A program made the position numbers and the translations under genes. The notes beneath the pieces are model-generated. The model searched no databases. It was not told where the DNA came from and saw only the letters and a list, made by a program, of their open reading frames with translations. Of a DNA stretch of 11,374 nucleotides, positions 1-6,889 are shown piece after piece. Source of the stretch: an uncultured Oscillospiraceae bacterium (GTDB lineage Bacteria; Bacillota; Clostridia; Oscillospirales; Ruminococcaceae). How positions within the stretch are numbered: the stretch's first letter is position 1; each line of letters starts with the position of its first letter. The stretch lies in contig USOZ01000038.1 in NCBI GenBank assembly GCA_900556525.1, forward strand, positions 1-11,374, given 5' to 3'.

Positions 1-99
1 GCCTGACGAAAAATCTGTCTGCGCAATCTGCATACCCGATTTAATCAGTGCTTCCCTAGCACCAATAAAACCATAGATAAAAACTCTTGTATAACCCAT
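1..99 (-). other. Short open frame running off left edge (gene 5' end or repeat edge)
   Basis: An ATG at 97-99 opens a frame of 33 codons that stays open to base 1. The peptide begins MGYTRVFIYGFIGAREALIK and contains a further in-frame Met at residue 23. I do not recognise it. No Shine-Dalgarno sequence precedes the ATG. A TATAAT hexamer sits at 110-115 on the same strand, so any transcript from it would start only a few bases before the ATG. The -35 region (TTAAAA, 133-138) is poor. The stretch around 1-60, with its GGGAAGCACTGATTAAATC-like text, could equally be the end of a dispersed non-coding repeat, which would also explain why the sequence stops here. Too short to decide. Confidence 0.25.
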
Positions 100-152
100 A
101 TATGCAAAGATTATACTCGTTTTTTGTATAGTTTTTAATTAGCGCTGAGTAT

Positions 153-193
153 AAAAAAACAGGGTGCCGCTTATATCGGCACCCCGCTTTTTT
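153..193 (-). terminator. Intrinsic terminator of the acidic lipoprotein gene, bidirectional in form
   Basis: An 8-bp GC-rich stem pairs 162-169 (GGGTGCCG) with 177-184 (CGGCACCC) around a 7-base loop. On the minus strand the hairpin is followed by seven T (153-159), about 30 bases past the stop codon of the lipoprotein gene. On the plus strand it is followed by six T (188-193), so it could also stop transcription coming from the left edge. Confidence 0.85.
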
Positions 194-213
194 GGAGAAA
201 ATCTATTGAATGA

Positions 214-756
214 TTATTCTTCGATGTACTCTTCGTCGCTGTATTCTTCATCAGAGTACTCTTCGTCCGTGTACTCTTCATCAGCAGGAGCTTCCACTTC
301 GTCAACGGGAGCTTCATCAACAGGAGCTTCGTCAGCAACAGCAGCTGCTAAATCAACAGTACCCTTCTTGAAAACGAACTTCTGCTCTGTCTGACCGTCT
401 GTTAATGAATAGGAAAGTGTTTCAGCGCTTGCGTCATAGGTAACACTCATGAAAACAGTCTTATTATCAGAAGGATTAAGAACTTCAAATCCGTTAGACT
501 TTACCTGAATGCTGTAGGTCTGAGAACTGTTTGTGTTAGCAATTACAACTTCCTTATCGCTTACAGTCATGTTTACAGCGCAAGCAGCCGCTGTAGTGCC
601 ATATCCTGCTGCATAGTCATCGAGGGACTGACCATTGATCGTGTCTAATGTCCAATCTCCCTTAACCTTGCTCATGTCGAGTCCGCAGCCTGCGATGGAA
701 AGTATCATGACGAATGTCATCATGATTGCCGATGTGATCTTTGCGATTTTTTTCAT
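214..756 (-). CDS. Small lipoprotein with acidic DEEY-repeat tail
   Basis: A 180-residue exported lipoprotein of unknown function. A Lys-rich start and hydrophobic segment (residues 1-20) end in the lipobox I-A-G-C, so Cys24 should be lipidated and the protein anchored outside the membrane. Residues about 30-130 look like a compact beta-rich domain with a G-D-W near its start, which resembles lipocalin-like domains of clostridial lipoproteins; that is only an impression. Residues about 137-180 are a low-complexity tail: DEAPV-type repeats, then four DEEY(T/S/S/I) units ending in EE, with no basic residue. The ATG at 756 has an AAGGAG ribosome site (765-770) eight bases upstream. The gene has its own promoter and terminator, so it is monocistronic. 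The tail could be a spacer in the cell wall or a cation-binding segment. Confident as a gene and lipoprotein; function unknown. Confidence 0.9.
   Translation of the reverse strand: MKKIAKITSAIMMTFVMILSIAGCGLDMSKVKGDWTLDTINGQSLDDYAAGYGTTAAACAVNMTVSDKEVVIANTNSSQTYSIQVKSNGFEVLNPSDNKTVFMSVTYDASAETLSYSLTDGQTEQKFVFKKGTVDLAAAVADEAPVDEAPVDEVEAPADEEYTDEEYSDEEYSDEEYIEE
223..342. repeat. In-frame tandem repeats encoding the acidic tail
   Basis: Four 15-base units at 223-282 (plus-strand pattern NNNGTAYTCTTCRTC, with small variation) encode the DEEYx repeats. The adjoining segment, about 283-342, carries degenerate 15- to 18-base units encoding DEAPV-like repeats. The unit length is a multiple of three, so copy-number change would keep the frame. 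Confidence 0.8.
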
Positions 757-804
757 TTTTCAATCTCCTTAAAATTTATTGAAGTATCAACTTCATTGGC
801 ATTT

Positions 805-833
805 ATTATACCTCAGCACACGCGTAACGTCAA
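805..833 (-). promoter_or_regulatory. Sigma-A type promoter of the acidic lipoprotein gene
   Basis: The -35 TTGACG (828-833) and -10 TATAAT (805-810) are separated by exactly 17 bases. The expected start is near 798, giving a 5' leader of about 40 bases with the ribosome site at 765-770. A small inverted repeat (GAAGT/ACTTC, 781-794) lies in the leader just before that site and might form a weak hairpin. Confidence 0.8.
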
Positions 834-872
834 ATAATCTTTCCAAATTGTAGCATTTCGTTTCACAAATGT

Positions 873-908
873 AAAAAAACAGCACCGCACATTTTCCGTG
901 TGCGGTGC
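873..908 (-). terminator. Intrinsic terminator of the clostripain operon
   Basis: A perfect 9-bp stem pairs 882-890 (GCACCGCAC) with 900-908 (GTGCGGTGC), with one more A-T pair inside. On the minus strand it is followed by seven T (873-879). It begins about 18 bases past the protease stop codon, which is itself TGA followed by three in-frame TAA codons (918-926). Confidence 0.88.
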
Positions 909-926
909 CGCTTTAAATTATTATTA

Positions 927-3116
927 TCAGATTTCGCTGAAATAAATATCGCCAGACTCGTCGACTGTGAACATTACATAATCGGTAATGAGATAGTCGC
1001 CGTAAATGTCGTCAATGCAGAACGCATAGTAATAATCGCCGGGAACGAGAGTGTCATAAATTATCTCCGGATCACCGCTGAAAGTATATTCATTACCGTA
1101 GTAATAGCTTTCGGAGTCGTCTTCTATACCATAGCTGTAGTAGATCGGAATGATAACGTCGCCGTCAGCGAGCTTTCTTATTTCACGGGCAGAAACGCCG
1201 TTTTCGCCGATACCGTCCCATGTTCCCTCAATTCCTATCGAATTGTCGCTGAAATTGTGTCTGATACGCAGATTTGTTTCATTTCCGTTTACGAACACGG
1301 GCGAAGTGTAGATAACATAATCCTCGCCCTCCTCGGCAACGTACATTGCAAGGTTCTGCCCGTCAGGGAGAGAGAGCCAGTAACCGTTAAATCCGTCGCT
1401 TACCTCGCCGGTTTCCCAGTCAAGGTTGAAATCATAGGTTTCACCGAGTTCGAGAAGGTCGTTGTCCTGAGTCGTGAACACCGCTGTGCTTACCGCGGCA
1501 GCATTGTAAATACCGTTTTCATCAAGTACAAAGCCGTAATTTCCGTTTTCGTCGAGCGCAGGCGCCTGCTCAAATGTAATAAGCGAACTTTCGCCTGTCT
1601 GCGAATAATCATCGGCATAGTTCCAGTAATCGTCGGAAGTATCTTCATAATAGTACGAGCCGTCATCCGAAATGTCATAGCTGAATGAGCTGTCCCACTC
1701 GTCGCCGTCGCCGAGAAGCTGTTCATCGGAATAATCCTGTACATTTCCGCTGTTGGCTGCGCCGTAGCTCATCTTATCGATAAAAGCAAGGTAATACGGG
1801 CTGACGCAGATGTCGCCGAACACGGAAAGTTCCTGTGAGCCGTCAAACGAAAGCGGGTAATAAACCGATAAACCGCCGGCATTATAGTGATTGCTTCCGC
1901 TTACTTTGTACACTACCGCGTCTTCAAGCGCGGAAATAACGTCAGAAGAACTGTCAAGCCCGCAAGCGCTTACGATCTCGCCGAGATCGACCATGTTTGT
2001 ATAACCCTCGGTCTTGTTGTTGCCGCCAAAATTGTCCGCGCTTTCAATCGCTCTCACGATATTTGAAAGATCCTGCGAACTTTCTGTTGCATTGTAAAGC
2101 TCCTGCGCAAAAGTGTTAAAGCTTATGATAAGGTCGTCGACCTTGCTCAGGTCAGTGACCGCGAGAGTAGCCATATCGCCGTCGCCGCCCTCGTCGCAGG
2201 CTGAATAATACGCGTCGCAAAGCGCTTCGCCGAGCTGAGCGCCGTCATATTCGGGGTTGTACGCAAGCGTCGAGCCTATCGCGGTATAATCCCAGCCGCC
2301 GCCCGGCTCAAGCTCCTGCGAACCGTACATATAATTAGCGTATGTAGCAAGGACGTTCGCAGTTTCGAGAGTTCCCATAAGGCAGGCGTCGAAGCCGATA
2401 AACTCAAATCTGTCGGTCATATTGCCGCTTACATTGAGCAGCGCCGTGTCAAGCTCGCGGAGCGAAAGCGAGTCATTATCCGAAAGCTCGTCGAAGCATA
2501 CGCCGCTTATGCTTCCGCCGCCGTGATTCCAGAAAACAACGCCCATTTTATCTGCGGAGTAATTTTCAACGCCCCAGTTAAGGAAATCCACAAGCGTCTG
2601 ATTGTCGCCCATATTTGTCGCGTCAGCGCTTCCGACAAGCTCAATATCTCCGTTCTGAATAACAAAACGCTGCTTTTCACCGCTGTTTATGCCGTCTATG
2701 TACCATTCGCTCGAACCGCCCGTTTCAACGACAAAACGAACGTTATCGCTTCCGTCGGCGTTCAGCATTTCCTGAATATCCATGCTTGCCATTCCGCCGC
2801 CCGATTCGAGGTCGGAACCGCACATATAAACGAAAATCGTCCATGTGTTTTCTTCGCCCATAGGGGTTGTCTCGGTTTTTCTGCCGCGCTGGATCTTGAG
2901 CATTCCGTCGCTTTTGTTCATAGACATACGAACGCTGAACGTCGCTCTTTCCTGCTCCGAAATATCGGAGTTATCTGTCTCACTCTGCGGTTCTTCGCTG
3001 ACGTTATCGTATGTGAGGTCGGTTCCCTCTTCTAAATCAACGTCGTCCGAACTGCACGCCGCCGCAGTTGCAACTGCCGTAAGGATCGCAGCCGCTTTGT
3101 AAAAATTTTTCTTCAT
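927..3116 (-). CDS. Clostripain-family (peptidase C11) surface lipoprotein
   Basis: A 729-residue predicted cell-surface cysteine protease of the C11 (clostripain) family. A signal segment (residues 1-20) ends in A-A-A-C, so Cys21 is the likely lipidation site, although Ala at -3 makes a weak lipobox. An acidic linker follows (22-60). The peptidase core starts at about residue 91 (WTIFVYMCGSDLES). It carries the catalytic His198 in FWNHGGG and Cys245 in GFDACLMG, the two family landmarks, so the enzyme looks intact. The C11 domain runs to about 450. Residues 460-515 are an Asp/Tyr/Ser-rich linker, and 515-729 form a beta-rich C-terminal region that I cannot name. Clostripains typically cleave after Arg; the specificity here is not visible. 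The ATG at 3116 has AAAGGA (3123-3128) six bases upstream. The gene starts 3 bp after the stop of the upstream small gene, so the two are co-transcribed. Likely roles are breakdown of extracellular peptides or processing of surface proteins. Confidence 0.9.
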   Translation of the reverse strand: MKKNFYKAAAILTAVATAAACSSDDVDLEEGTDLTYDNVSEEPQSETDNSDISEQERATFSVRMSMNKSDGMLKIQRGRKTETTPMGEENTWTIFVYMCGSDLESGGGMASMDIQEMLNADGSDNVRFVVETGGSSEWYIDGINSGEKQRFVIQNGDIELVGSADATNMGDNQTLVDFLNWGVENYSADKMGVVFWNHGGGSISGVCFDELSDNDSLSLRELDTALLNVSGNMTDRFEFIGFDACLMGTLETANVLATYANYMYGSQELEPGGGWDYTAIGSTLAYNPEYDGAQLGEALCDAYYSACDEGGDGDMATLAVTDLSKVDDLIISFNTFAQELYNATESSQDLSNIVRAIESADNFGGNNKTEGYTNMVDLGEIVSACGLDSSSDVISALEDAVVYKVSGSNHYNAGGLSVYYPLSFDGSQELSVFGDICVSPYYLAFIDKMSYGAANSGNVQDYSDEQLLGDGDEWDSSFSYDISDDGSYYYEDTSDDYWNYADDYSQTGESSLITFEQAPALDENGNYGFVLDENGIYNAAAVSTAVFTTQDNDLLELGETYDFNLDWETGEVSDGFNGYWLSLPDGQNLAMYVAEEGEDYVIYTSPVFVNGNETNLRIRHNFSDNSIGIEGTWDGIGENGVSAREIRKLADGDVIIPIYYSYGIEDDSESYYYGNEYTFSGDPEIIYDTLVPGDYYYAFCIDDIYGDYLITDYVMFTVDESGDIYFSEI

Positions 3117-3119
3117 ATC

Positions 3120-3440
3120 TTATCCTTTCTTCAGAAGCCCGTTCCTCGCCAGCCTGTCCGCAACTATCGCCGACACGGTTTTTACGATATTTTCTCGTTC
3201 GACCCGTCTTTGCGCGTCAAAAAGACTGATACGGGAAAGACTCTGTATTTTTATTTTACTGCCGTTAATGGTTATGACGACACGCTGCCGCCCCGAAACG
3301 TGAAACGATATGTCGTCTGCTTCGCAAGTCGGTTTTCCGCACGGAAAATCAGCGTCGCGGATCATTCCGTAAAGCTCGCCATATCCGATTTTTCTTGTTG
3401 CCGCGCACTTCTCGCCGCGAAGAAAATCAAATATTCCCAT
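3120..3440 (-). CDS. Hypothetical 106-residue protein cotranscribed with the protease
   Basis: I do not recognise this protein. It starts MGIFDFLRG, has no signal peptide or membrane segment, and is net basic. Residues 43-69 read as two or three beta strands (ISFHVSG, RVVITING, KIKIQSL), and 73-104 as one long amphipathic helix ending in basic residues. Cysteines lie at 12, 34 and 39, the last two in a C-G-K-P-T-C spacing that could bind a metal or form a disulfide. The ATG at 3440 has only a weak G-rich stretch (GTGGGTG) upstream. Its stop is 3 bp before the protease start and the protease ribosome site overlaps its last codons, so translation is probably coupled. A role in regulating or processing the protease is only a guess from position. 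Confidence 0.72.
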   Translation of the reverse strand: MGIFDFLRGEKCAATRKIGYGELYGMIRDADFPCGKPTCEADDISFHVSGRQRVVITINGSKIKIQSLSRISLFDAQRRVERENIVKTVSAIVADRLARNGLLKKG

Positions 3441-3473
3441 GCTTCACACCCACTTTCTTAAATACATTACAGT

Positions 3474-3502
3474 ATTTTATCATTATGGGTGTAAAAAATC
3501 AA
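3474..3502 (-). promoter_or_regulatory. Candidate promoter of the small-protein/protease operon
   Basis: TTGATT (3497-3502) and TAAAAT (3474-3479) are 17 bases apart on the minus strand. The site begins 7 bases past the kinase stop codon and leaves a leader of about 25 bases. No terminator is visible between the kinase gene and this promoter, so read-through from the kinase operon is possible. The dyad AATAC-N6-GTATT (3461-3476) lies at and just past the -10, where a repressor could sit. Confidence 0.5.
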
Positions 3503-3508
3503 TAAACC

Positions 3509-6025
3509 TTACTTAATTGTTGTTTTTTCTTTCTCAAATGTAATTTTACAGATATAATCGTTAATCTCGTCAATCTGTTCCGTAAGCGCCCGCAACTGCT
3601 GCGAAAGCTCTTGGACATCCTCCTTTTCTGCCGTCTGCTCAATTTCATAGGCAAAGTCCGCAGCTTTATCCGCGCCTATGCTGCGGCAGTTGTTTTTCAG
3701 CCCGTGGACCTGTGCTCTGAAACACGCGCAGTCGTTATCGGAAAGCGACTTTTCCATTTCACCAAGCAGCTGAACGCTTTCCTTTGTGAAAAGTTCAAGC
3801 ATTTCGTTATAGAAATCGGAGTCGTTTTCGCAGTAATGCATACCCTTTTGACAGTCGAGCGGAGGTTCTTCGGAAACCGCTTCCGAATTGATATATTTGC
3901 CGATAATGCGTTCCAGTTCGAGGGGTTTTACAGGCTTTGAAATATAGTCCGTGAAGCCGTCTGCGATATACTTGTCCCGTGCGCCCGTTACCGCGTTCGC
4001 CGTTATAACGATTATCGGCACGTCGGCGCTTAAATTATTTTCAAGGCTGCGCATTCTGCGAAGCGTTTCCGTTCCGTCCATGTTCGGCATCATTGCGTCT
4101 AGAAGTATAACGTCATATTTTGTCCGCGTTACCTTTTCAAGCGCCTGCGCGCCGCTTTCAGCCGTTTCGACCATTGCTTTTGTGCGTTTAAGAAGCTTTT
4201 CTATAACCACGCGGTTCATGCGGTTGTCGTCAGTTATCAGTATTTTCGCATTAGGTGCAACAAAAAACGGAGCATCTGAATTTTTCACGGTTGGCGCTTC
4301 TTTCGGCTCAAAGGGTTCAGCGGGCGAAGCGTCAACGACCCTCTGCGGGATAGTCATTGTGAACTTACTGCCGCAACCGTAAATGCTCTCGACCTCAAGC
4401 TTTCCGTCCATCGCTTCGGCAAGCTGCTTCGTTATGGCAAGCCCCAGACCCGTTCCCTCGATCGTGCTTTCAATTCTCTCAAAACTGTCAAAAATACGCC
4501 CGATATTTTCTTCCTTTATTCCAACTCCTGTGTCCGAAACCGAAACAATAAGATCAACGCTTTCGCCGCGCGGCTCCGTCCACGCTTTCAGTCTCACAAA
4601 TCCATCGTCGGTGTATTTTATGCTGTTCGTAAGCAGGTTTATGAGCATTTGCTTTATGCGCACCTTGTCTCCGTGAAGCGATTTCGGCATATCGCGGCTA
4701 ACATCAAAGCTAAGCTTTATCCCCTTTTCTTCCGTGCGCCTGTAAATCATTATCCAGACATCGTTAAGCAGCGAAATAACGTCATAGTCTGAGGTGATTA
4801 TGCTGAGCTTACCCGATTCGACTTTTGAAATGTCCAAAATATCATTTATCAGCACAAGCAGCGTTTCGCCGGCAGATGAAATGCTTCCCGAATACTTCTG
4901 AATTTCCTCGTCGTGACATTCGCGGCGTATCATCTCGTTCATTCCGAGAATGGTATTGATAGGCGTGCGTATCTCATGGCTAACGCGCGCAAGAAAGCTC
5001 GATTTTGCAGCGTTAGCCGCGTCGAGCTGCGCCAGCATTTCCGAATATTCCGTCACATTTACCAGCCATATCATATATCCGCAATGCGCGTCGTATTCTT
5101 TTATCTCCTCAACCTTGGCTTCATAAGTCACGCCTGCAATTCTTACGCTGCTTATCTTTCCTGTCAGAATGTCATATATCGTGCTGTGTTCGCTAGCGTA
5201 TTTCATTTGCAGGAGTTCGGGCATTATCTGCTTCATTGAGTTATTTATAAAGGTCAGCCGTCCGTTCTCGTCAATAAGCACAATGCCCTCTCCGCCGTAA
5301 TTGAATGCATTTTCGGCGGCGCTGCTGACCGAGTTGAAATAACCGTATCTGAAAATGGAAAAATACATAAAGGTTATCATTATCAGCAGCGCTATCGTGA
5401 AGAAATTGTAGCTTCCGAACGCGCCTAATCCCTTTAATGCAAGCTCCAGCCCGATAGTCAGAATACCCGCAAGAAGATAACCTATCCGCTTTCGCTGAAT
5501 AGGATTGCTCTTAAAAAACTGTATCGTTAGCCTTGCCGCAATATACAGGAAAACTACCGCAATAGTAATATAAAACAAGTACCAGAACGGCCCGGGGGTT
5601 ATTTTTATTCTGTTATATGCGCCCTCCGAAACTATCCTCATTCTTGAATAGAACAGCCCGTGATTTTTTCCCGGCGAAGTCCATGTTGTGAATATCGCAA
5701 TATAGCACGAAAGACAGTCCGCCGCCAGCAGCGCGTATGTGAATTTGCTGACCTTGTAATGCCCTATTACCGAGCAGAAGTCCATAAGCTCAAAAAGCAT
5801 TACAGAAAGCCCGAAATATTGCACTTTAAGCGCGACAAGCGCCGAGCTTACACACTCGGACATTGTAAGTTCAAGGAAAAATCCGAGAACTATTACCGCC
5901 ATTGAAAAAACAAGCGTCATGTACGCGCTTTTCGCGCGCGAATTTGTAAAGCGGAAACACCCGCAGAAAAGAATTATCAGCGCCACAAGCGTAACGCTGT
6001 GAATAATGCAGTAAGAAAGGTACAT
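3509..6025 (-). CDS. Membrane hybrid histidine kinase (7TM-PAS-HisKA-HATPase-REC-Hpt)
   Basis: An 838-residue sensor kinase with a complete internal phosphorelay. Seven hydrophobic segments lie at about 8-23, 35-52, 66-84, 96-113, 146-166, 181-199 and 206-226, as in the 7TM histidine-kinase N-terminal domain. A PAS-like domain follows at about 240-325. The HisKA H-box SHEIRTP has His350. The ATPase domain has the N-box (Asn463, Asn467), DTGVGI (498-503) and GTGLGLAI (524-531). The receiver domain (594-710) has acidic Asp599/Asp600, acceptor Asp643, Thr675 and Lys697. A C-terminal Hpt domain has His774 in HGLKNNCRSIG. No residue needed for transfer is missing. The ATG at 6025 lies 7 bases past the stop of the response-regulator gene and has no visible Shine-Dalgarno sequence, so it is probably translated by coupling. 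The stimulus is not predictable. Expected flow is His350 to Asp643 to His774, then to a separate regulator, most simply the neighbouring LytTR protein. Confidence 0.9.
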   Translation of the reverse strand: MYLSYCIIHSVTLVALIILFCGCFRFTNSRAKSAYMTLVFSMAVIVLGFFLELTMSECVSSALVALKVQYFGLSVMLFELMDFCSVIGHYKVSKFTYALLAADCLSCYIAIFTTWTSPGKNHGLFYSRMRIVSEGAYNRIKITPGPFWYLFYITIAVVFLYIAARLTIQFFKSNPIQRKRIGYLLAGILTIGLELALKGLGAFGSYNFFTIALLIMITFMYFSIFRYGYFNSVSSAAENAFNYGGEGIVLIDENGRLTFINNSMKQIMPELLQMKYASEHSTIYDILTGKISSVRIAGVTYEAKVEEIKEYDAHCGYMIWLVNVTEYSEMLAQLDAANAAKSSFLARVSHEIRTPINTILGMNEMIRRECHDEEIQKYSGSISSAGETLLVLINDILDISKVESGKLSIITSDYDVISLLNDVWIMIYRRTEEKGIKLSFDVSRDMPKSLHGDKVRIKQMLINLLTNSIKYTDDGFVRLKAWTEPRGESVDLIVSVSDTGVGIKEENIGRIFDSFERIESTIEGTGLGLAITKQLAEAMDGKLEVESIYGCGSKFTMTIPQRVVDASPAEPFEPKEAPTVKNSDAPFFVAPNAKILITDDNRMNRVVIEKLLKRTKAMVETAESGAQALEKVTRTKYDVILLDAMMPNMDGTETLRRMRSLENNLSADVPIIVITANAVTGARDKYIADGFTDYISKPVKPLELERIIGKYINSEAVSEEPPLDCQKGMHYCENDSDFYNEMLELFTKESVQLLGEMEKSLSDNDCACFRAQVHGLKNNCRSIGADKAADFAYEIEQTAEKEDVQELSQQLRALTEQIDEINDYICKITFEKEKTTIK

Positions 6026-6032
6026 GGCTGCG

Positions 6033-6761
6033 CTATGACAGGGGTTCGGGTTCCCGCTGCATAAAGCGTGACACCTCCCTTTCGATATTTTTTCTTATTC
6101 TTACGGGAATTTGTATTTGCGTGCCGTTATCAAGCGTTATCGACCCGTCCGCGCAGTCCGTAACATAGCGCAGATTTATGATATTGCTTTTCCCACAGCT
6201 TATAAAGTCGCTGTCATCCTGTAAAAGTGTGTGAAATTCGGAAATCGGCTTAACGCTCTTGTATTCCCTGTCGCCCGTGTAGAAATATGTACAGTGGTTG
6301 TACGATTCGATAAAGCGTATGCTTTTGAGCGGAATTTTCGTTTCCTCGCGGTTGAACGAAACGGTTATCGTCTTTCGCGTCATTGCAAAAGCGTCTGAAA
6401 AGCGCTCCATTGTGCGCTTAAAGTCGGCATATGTATACGGCTTCAGCAAATATCCGTCGGCATTGACCCTGAACGCGTTAAGCGCATGGCTGTCCGACGA
6501 TGTTGTGAAAACGATCCCATTTTTACAGCCGAGCGAGGTCAGTTTTTCGGCGGCAGACATACCGTTCGTGCCGCTCATATAAATATCAAGGAAAATTATT
6601 TCTGGTTTTTCGTCAGTTTTTCCATATTCGGTCAGCATTATATCTGCCGAAGCAAACCAGCGAACCGAAAAAACGCTGCCCGTTTCCTCCATAAACTTGT
6701 TAAGGTGGTAAAGCAGCCGCGTGCGGTCGCTCTGCGAATCGTCGCAAATGTAAATAAGCAT
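6033..6761 (-). CDS. LytTR-family response regulator
   Basis: A 242-residue DNA-binding response regulator. The N-terminal receiver domain (1-120) has Asp7/Asp8, phospho-acceptor Asp59 in IIFLDIYM, Thr86 and Lys107 in LLKPYT. A LytTR DNA-binding domain follows at about 128-235, with IRFIESYNH and the late KSNIINLRYV stretch typical of the family. LytTR proteins bind promoter direct repeats through beta strands. I chose the ATG at 6761: it has GGAG (6771-6774) nine bases upstream and gives the usual MLIYICDD start. A frame extending to a TTG at 6782 exists but has no ribosome site. It is first in the operon, directly behind a consensus promoter, and the hybrid kinase follows 7 bp downstream. 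LytTR regulators usually pair with GHKL-type (AgrC-like) kinases, so the pairing with a HisKA hybrid kinase is less usual. Targets are unknown. Confidence 0.9.
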   Translation of the reverse strand: MLIYICDDSQSDRTRLLYHLNKFMEETGSVFSVRWFASADIMLTEYGKTDEKPEIIFLDIYMSGTNGMSAAEKLTSLGCKNGIVFTTSSDSHALNAFRVNADGYLLKPYTYADFKRTMERFSDAFAMTRKTITVSFNREETKIPLKSIRFIESYNHCTYFYTGDREYKSVKPISEFHTLLQDDSDFISCGKSNIINLRYVTDCADGSITLDNGTQIQIPVRIRKNIEREVSRFMQREPEPLS

Positions 6762-6770
6762 AAATAGTAT

Positions 6771-6774
6771 CTCC
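6771..6774 (-). promoter_or_regulatory. Ribosome binding site that fixes the response-regulator start
   Basis: GGAG on the minus strand lies nine bases before the ATG at 6761. It would fall inside the coding sequence if the TTG at 6782 were used, which argues for the shorter protein. Confidence 0.7.
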
Positions 6775-6793
6775 AATCCCAATATACAGAAAT

Positions 6794-6822
6794 ATTATAA
6801 CATTTTTAGCATTTCGTGTCAA
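6794..6822 (-). promoter_or_regulatory. Perfect-consensus sigma-A promoter of the two-component operon
   Basis: TTGACA (6817-6822), a 17-base spacer and TATAAT (6794-6799) match the consensus exactly. The start should be near 6787, giving a leader of about 25 bases before the ATG at 6761. The -35 lies only about 11 bases past the terminal T tract of the hydrogenase terminator. This suggests strong basal transcription of the sensor system independent of the hydrogenase operon. Confidence 0.88.
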
Positions 6823-6832
6823 CATAACCGCC

Positions 6833-6875
6833 AAAAAATGCACAAAAACGGCGCACCGCACAAGCGATACGCCGT
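6833..6875 (-). terminator. Intrinsic terminator of the hydrogenase operon
   Basis: A long hairpin pairs 6848-6859 with 6864-6875 (12 pairs, two of them G-T) around a 4-base loop. The outer stem is ACGGCG/CGCCGT. On the minus strand it is followed by a five-T run and, after a short gap, six more T (6833-6839). It lies about 15 bases past the hydA stop codon. Confidence 0.88.
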
Positions 6876-6889
6876 AGTTGTTAAAATGC

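Noticed and set aside
164..394. A 76-codon plus-strand frame rich in Ser/Tyr repeats
   Set aside because: A mirror of the repetitive acidic tail of the minus-strand lipoprotein, starting inside its terminator.
781..794. Inverted repeat GAAGT/ACTTC as a terminator or riboswitch
   Set aside because: The 5-bp AT-rich stem is too weak and too short for either; at most a minor leader hairpin before the lipoprotein ribosome site.
900..1688. A 262-codon plus-strand frame
   Set aside because: Antisense to the clostripain gene and beginning inside its terminator; no recognisable protein features.
2523..3035. A 170-codon plus-strand frame
   Set aside because: Antisense to the catalytic core of the C11 protease, with no ribosome site or homology signal.
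3497..3512. A possible LytTR binding half-site (AAGGTTTAT) near the kinase stop codon
   Set aside because: Only a single near match, with no second copy 12-13 bases away as LytTR sites require.
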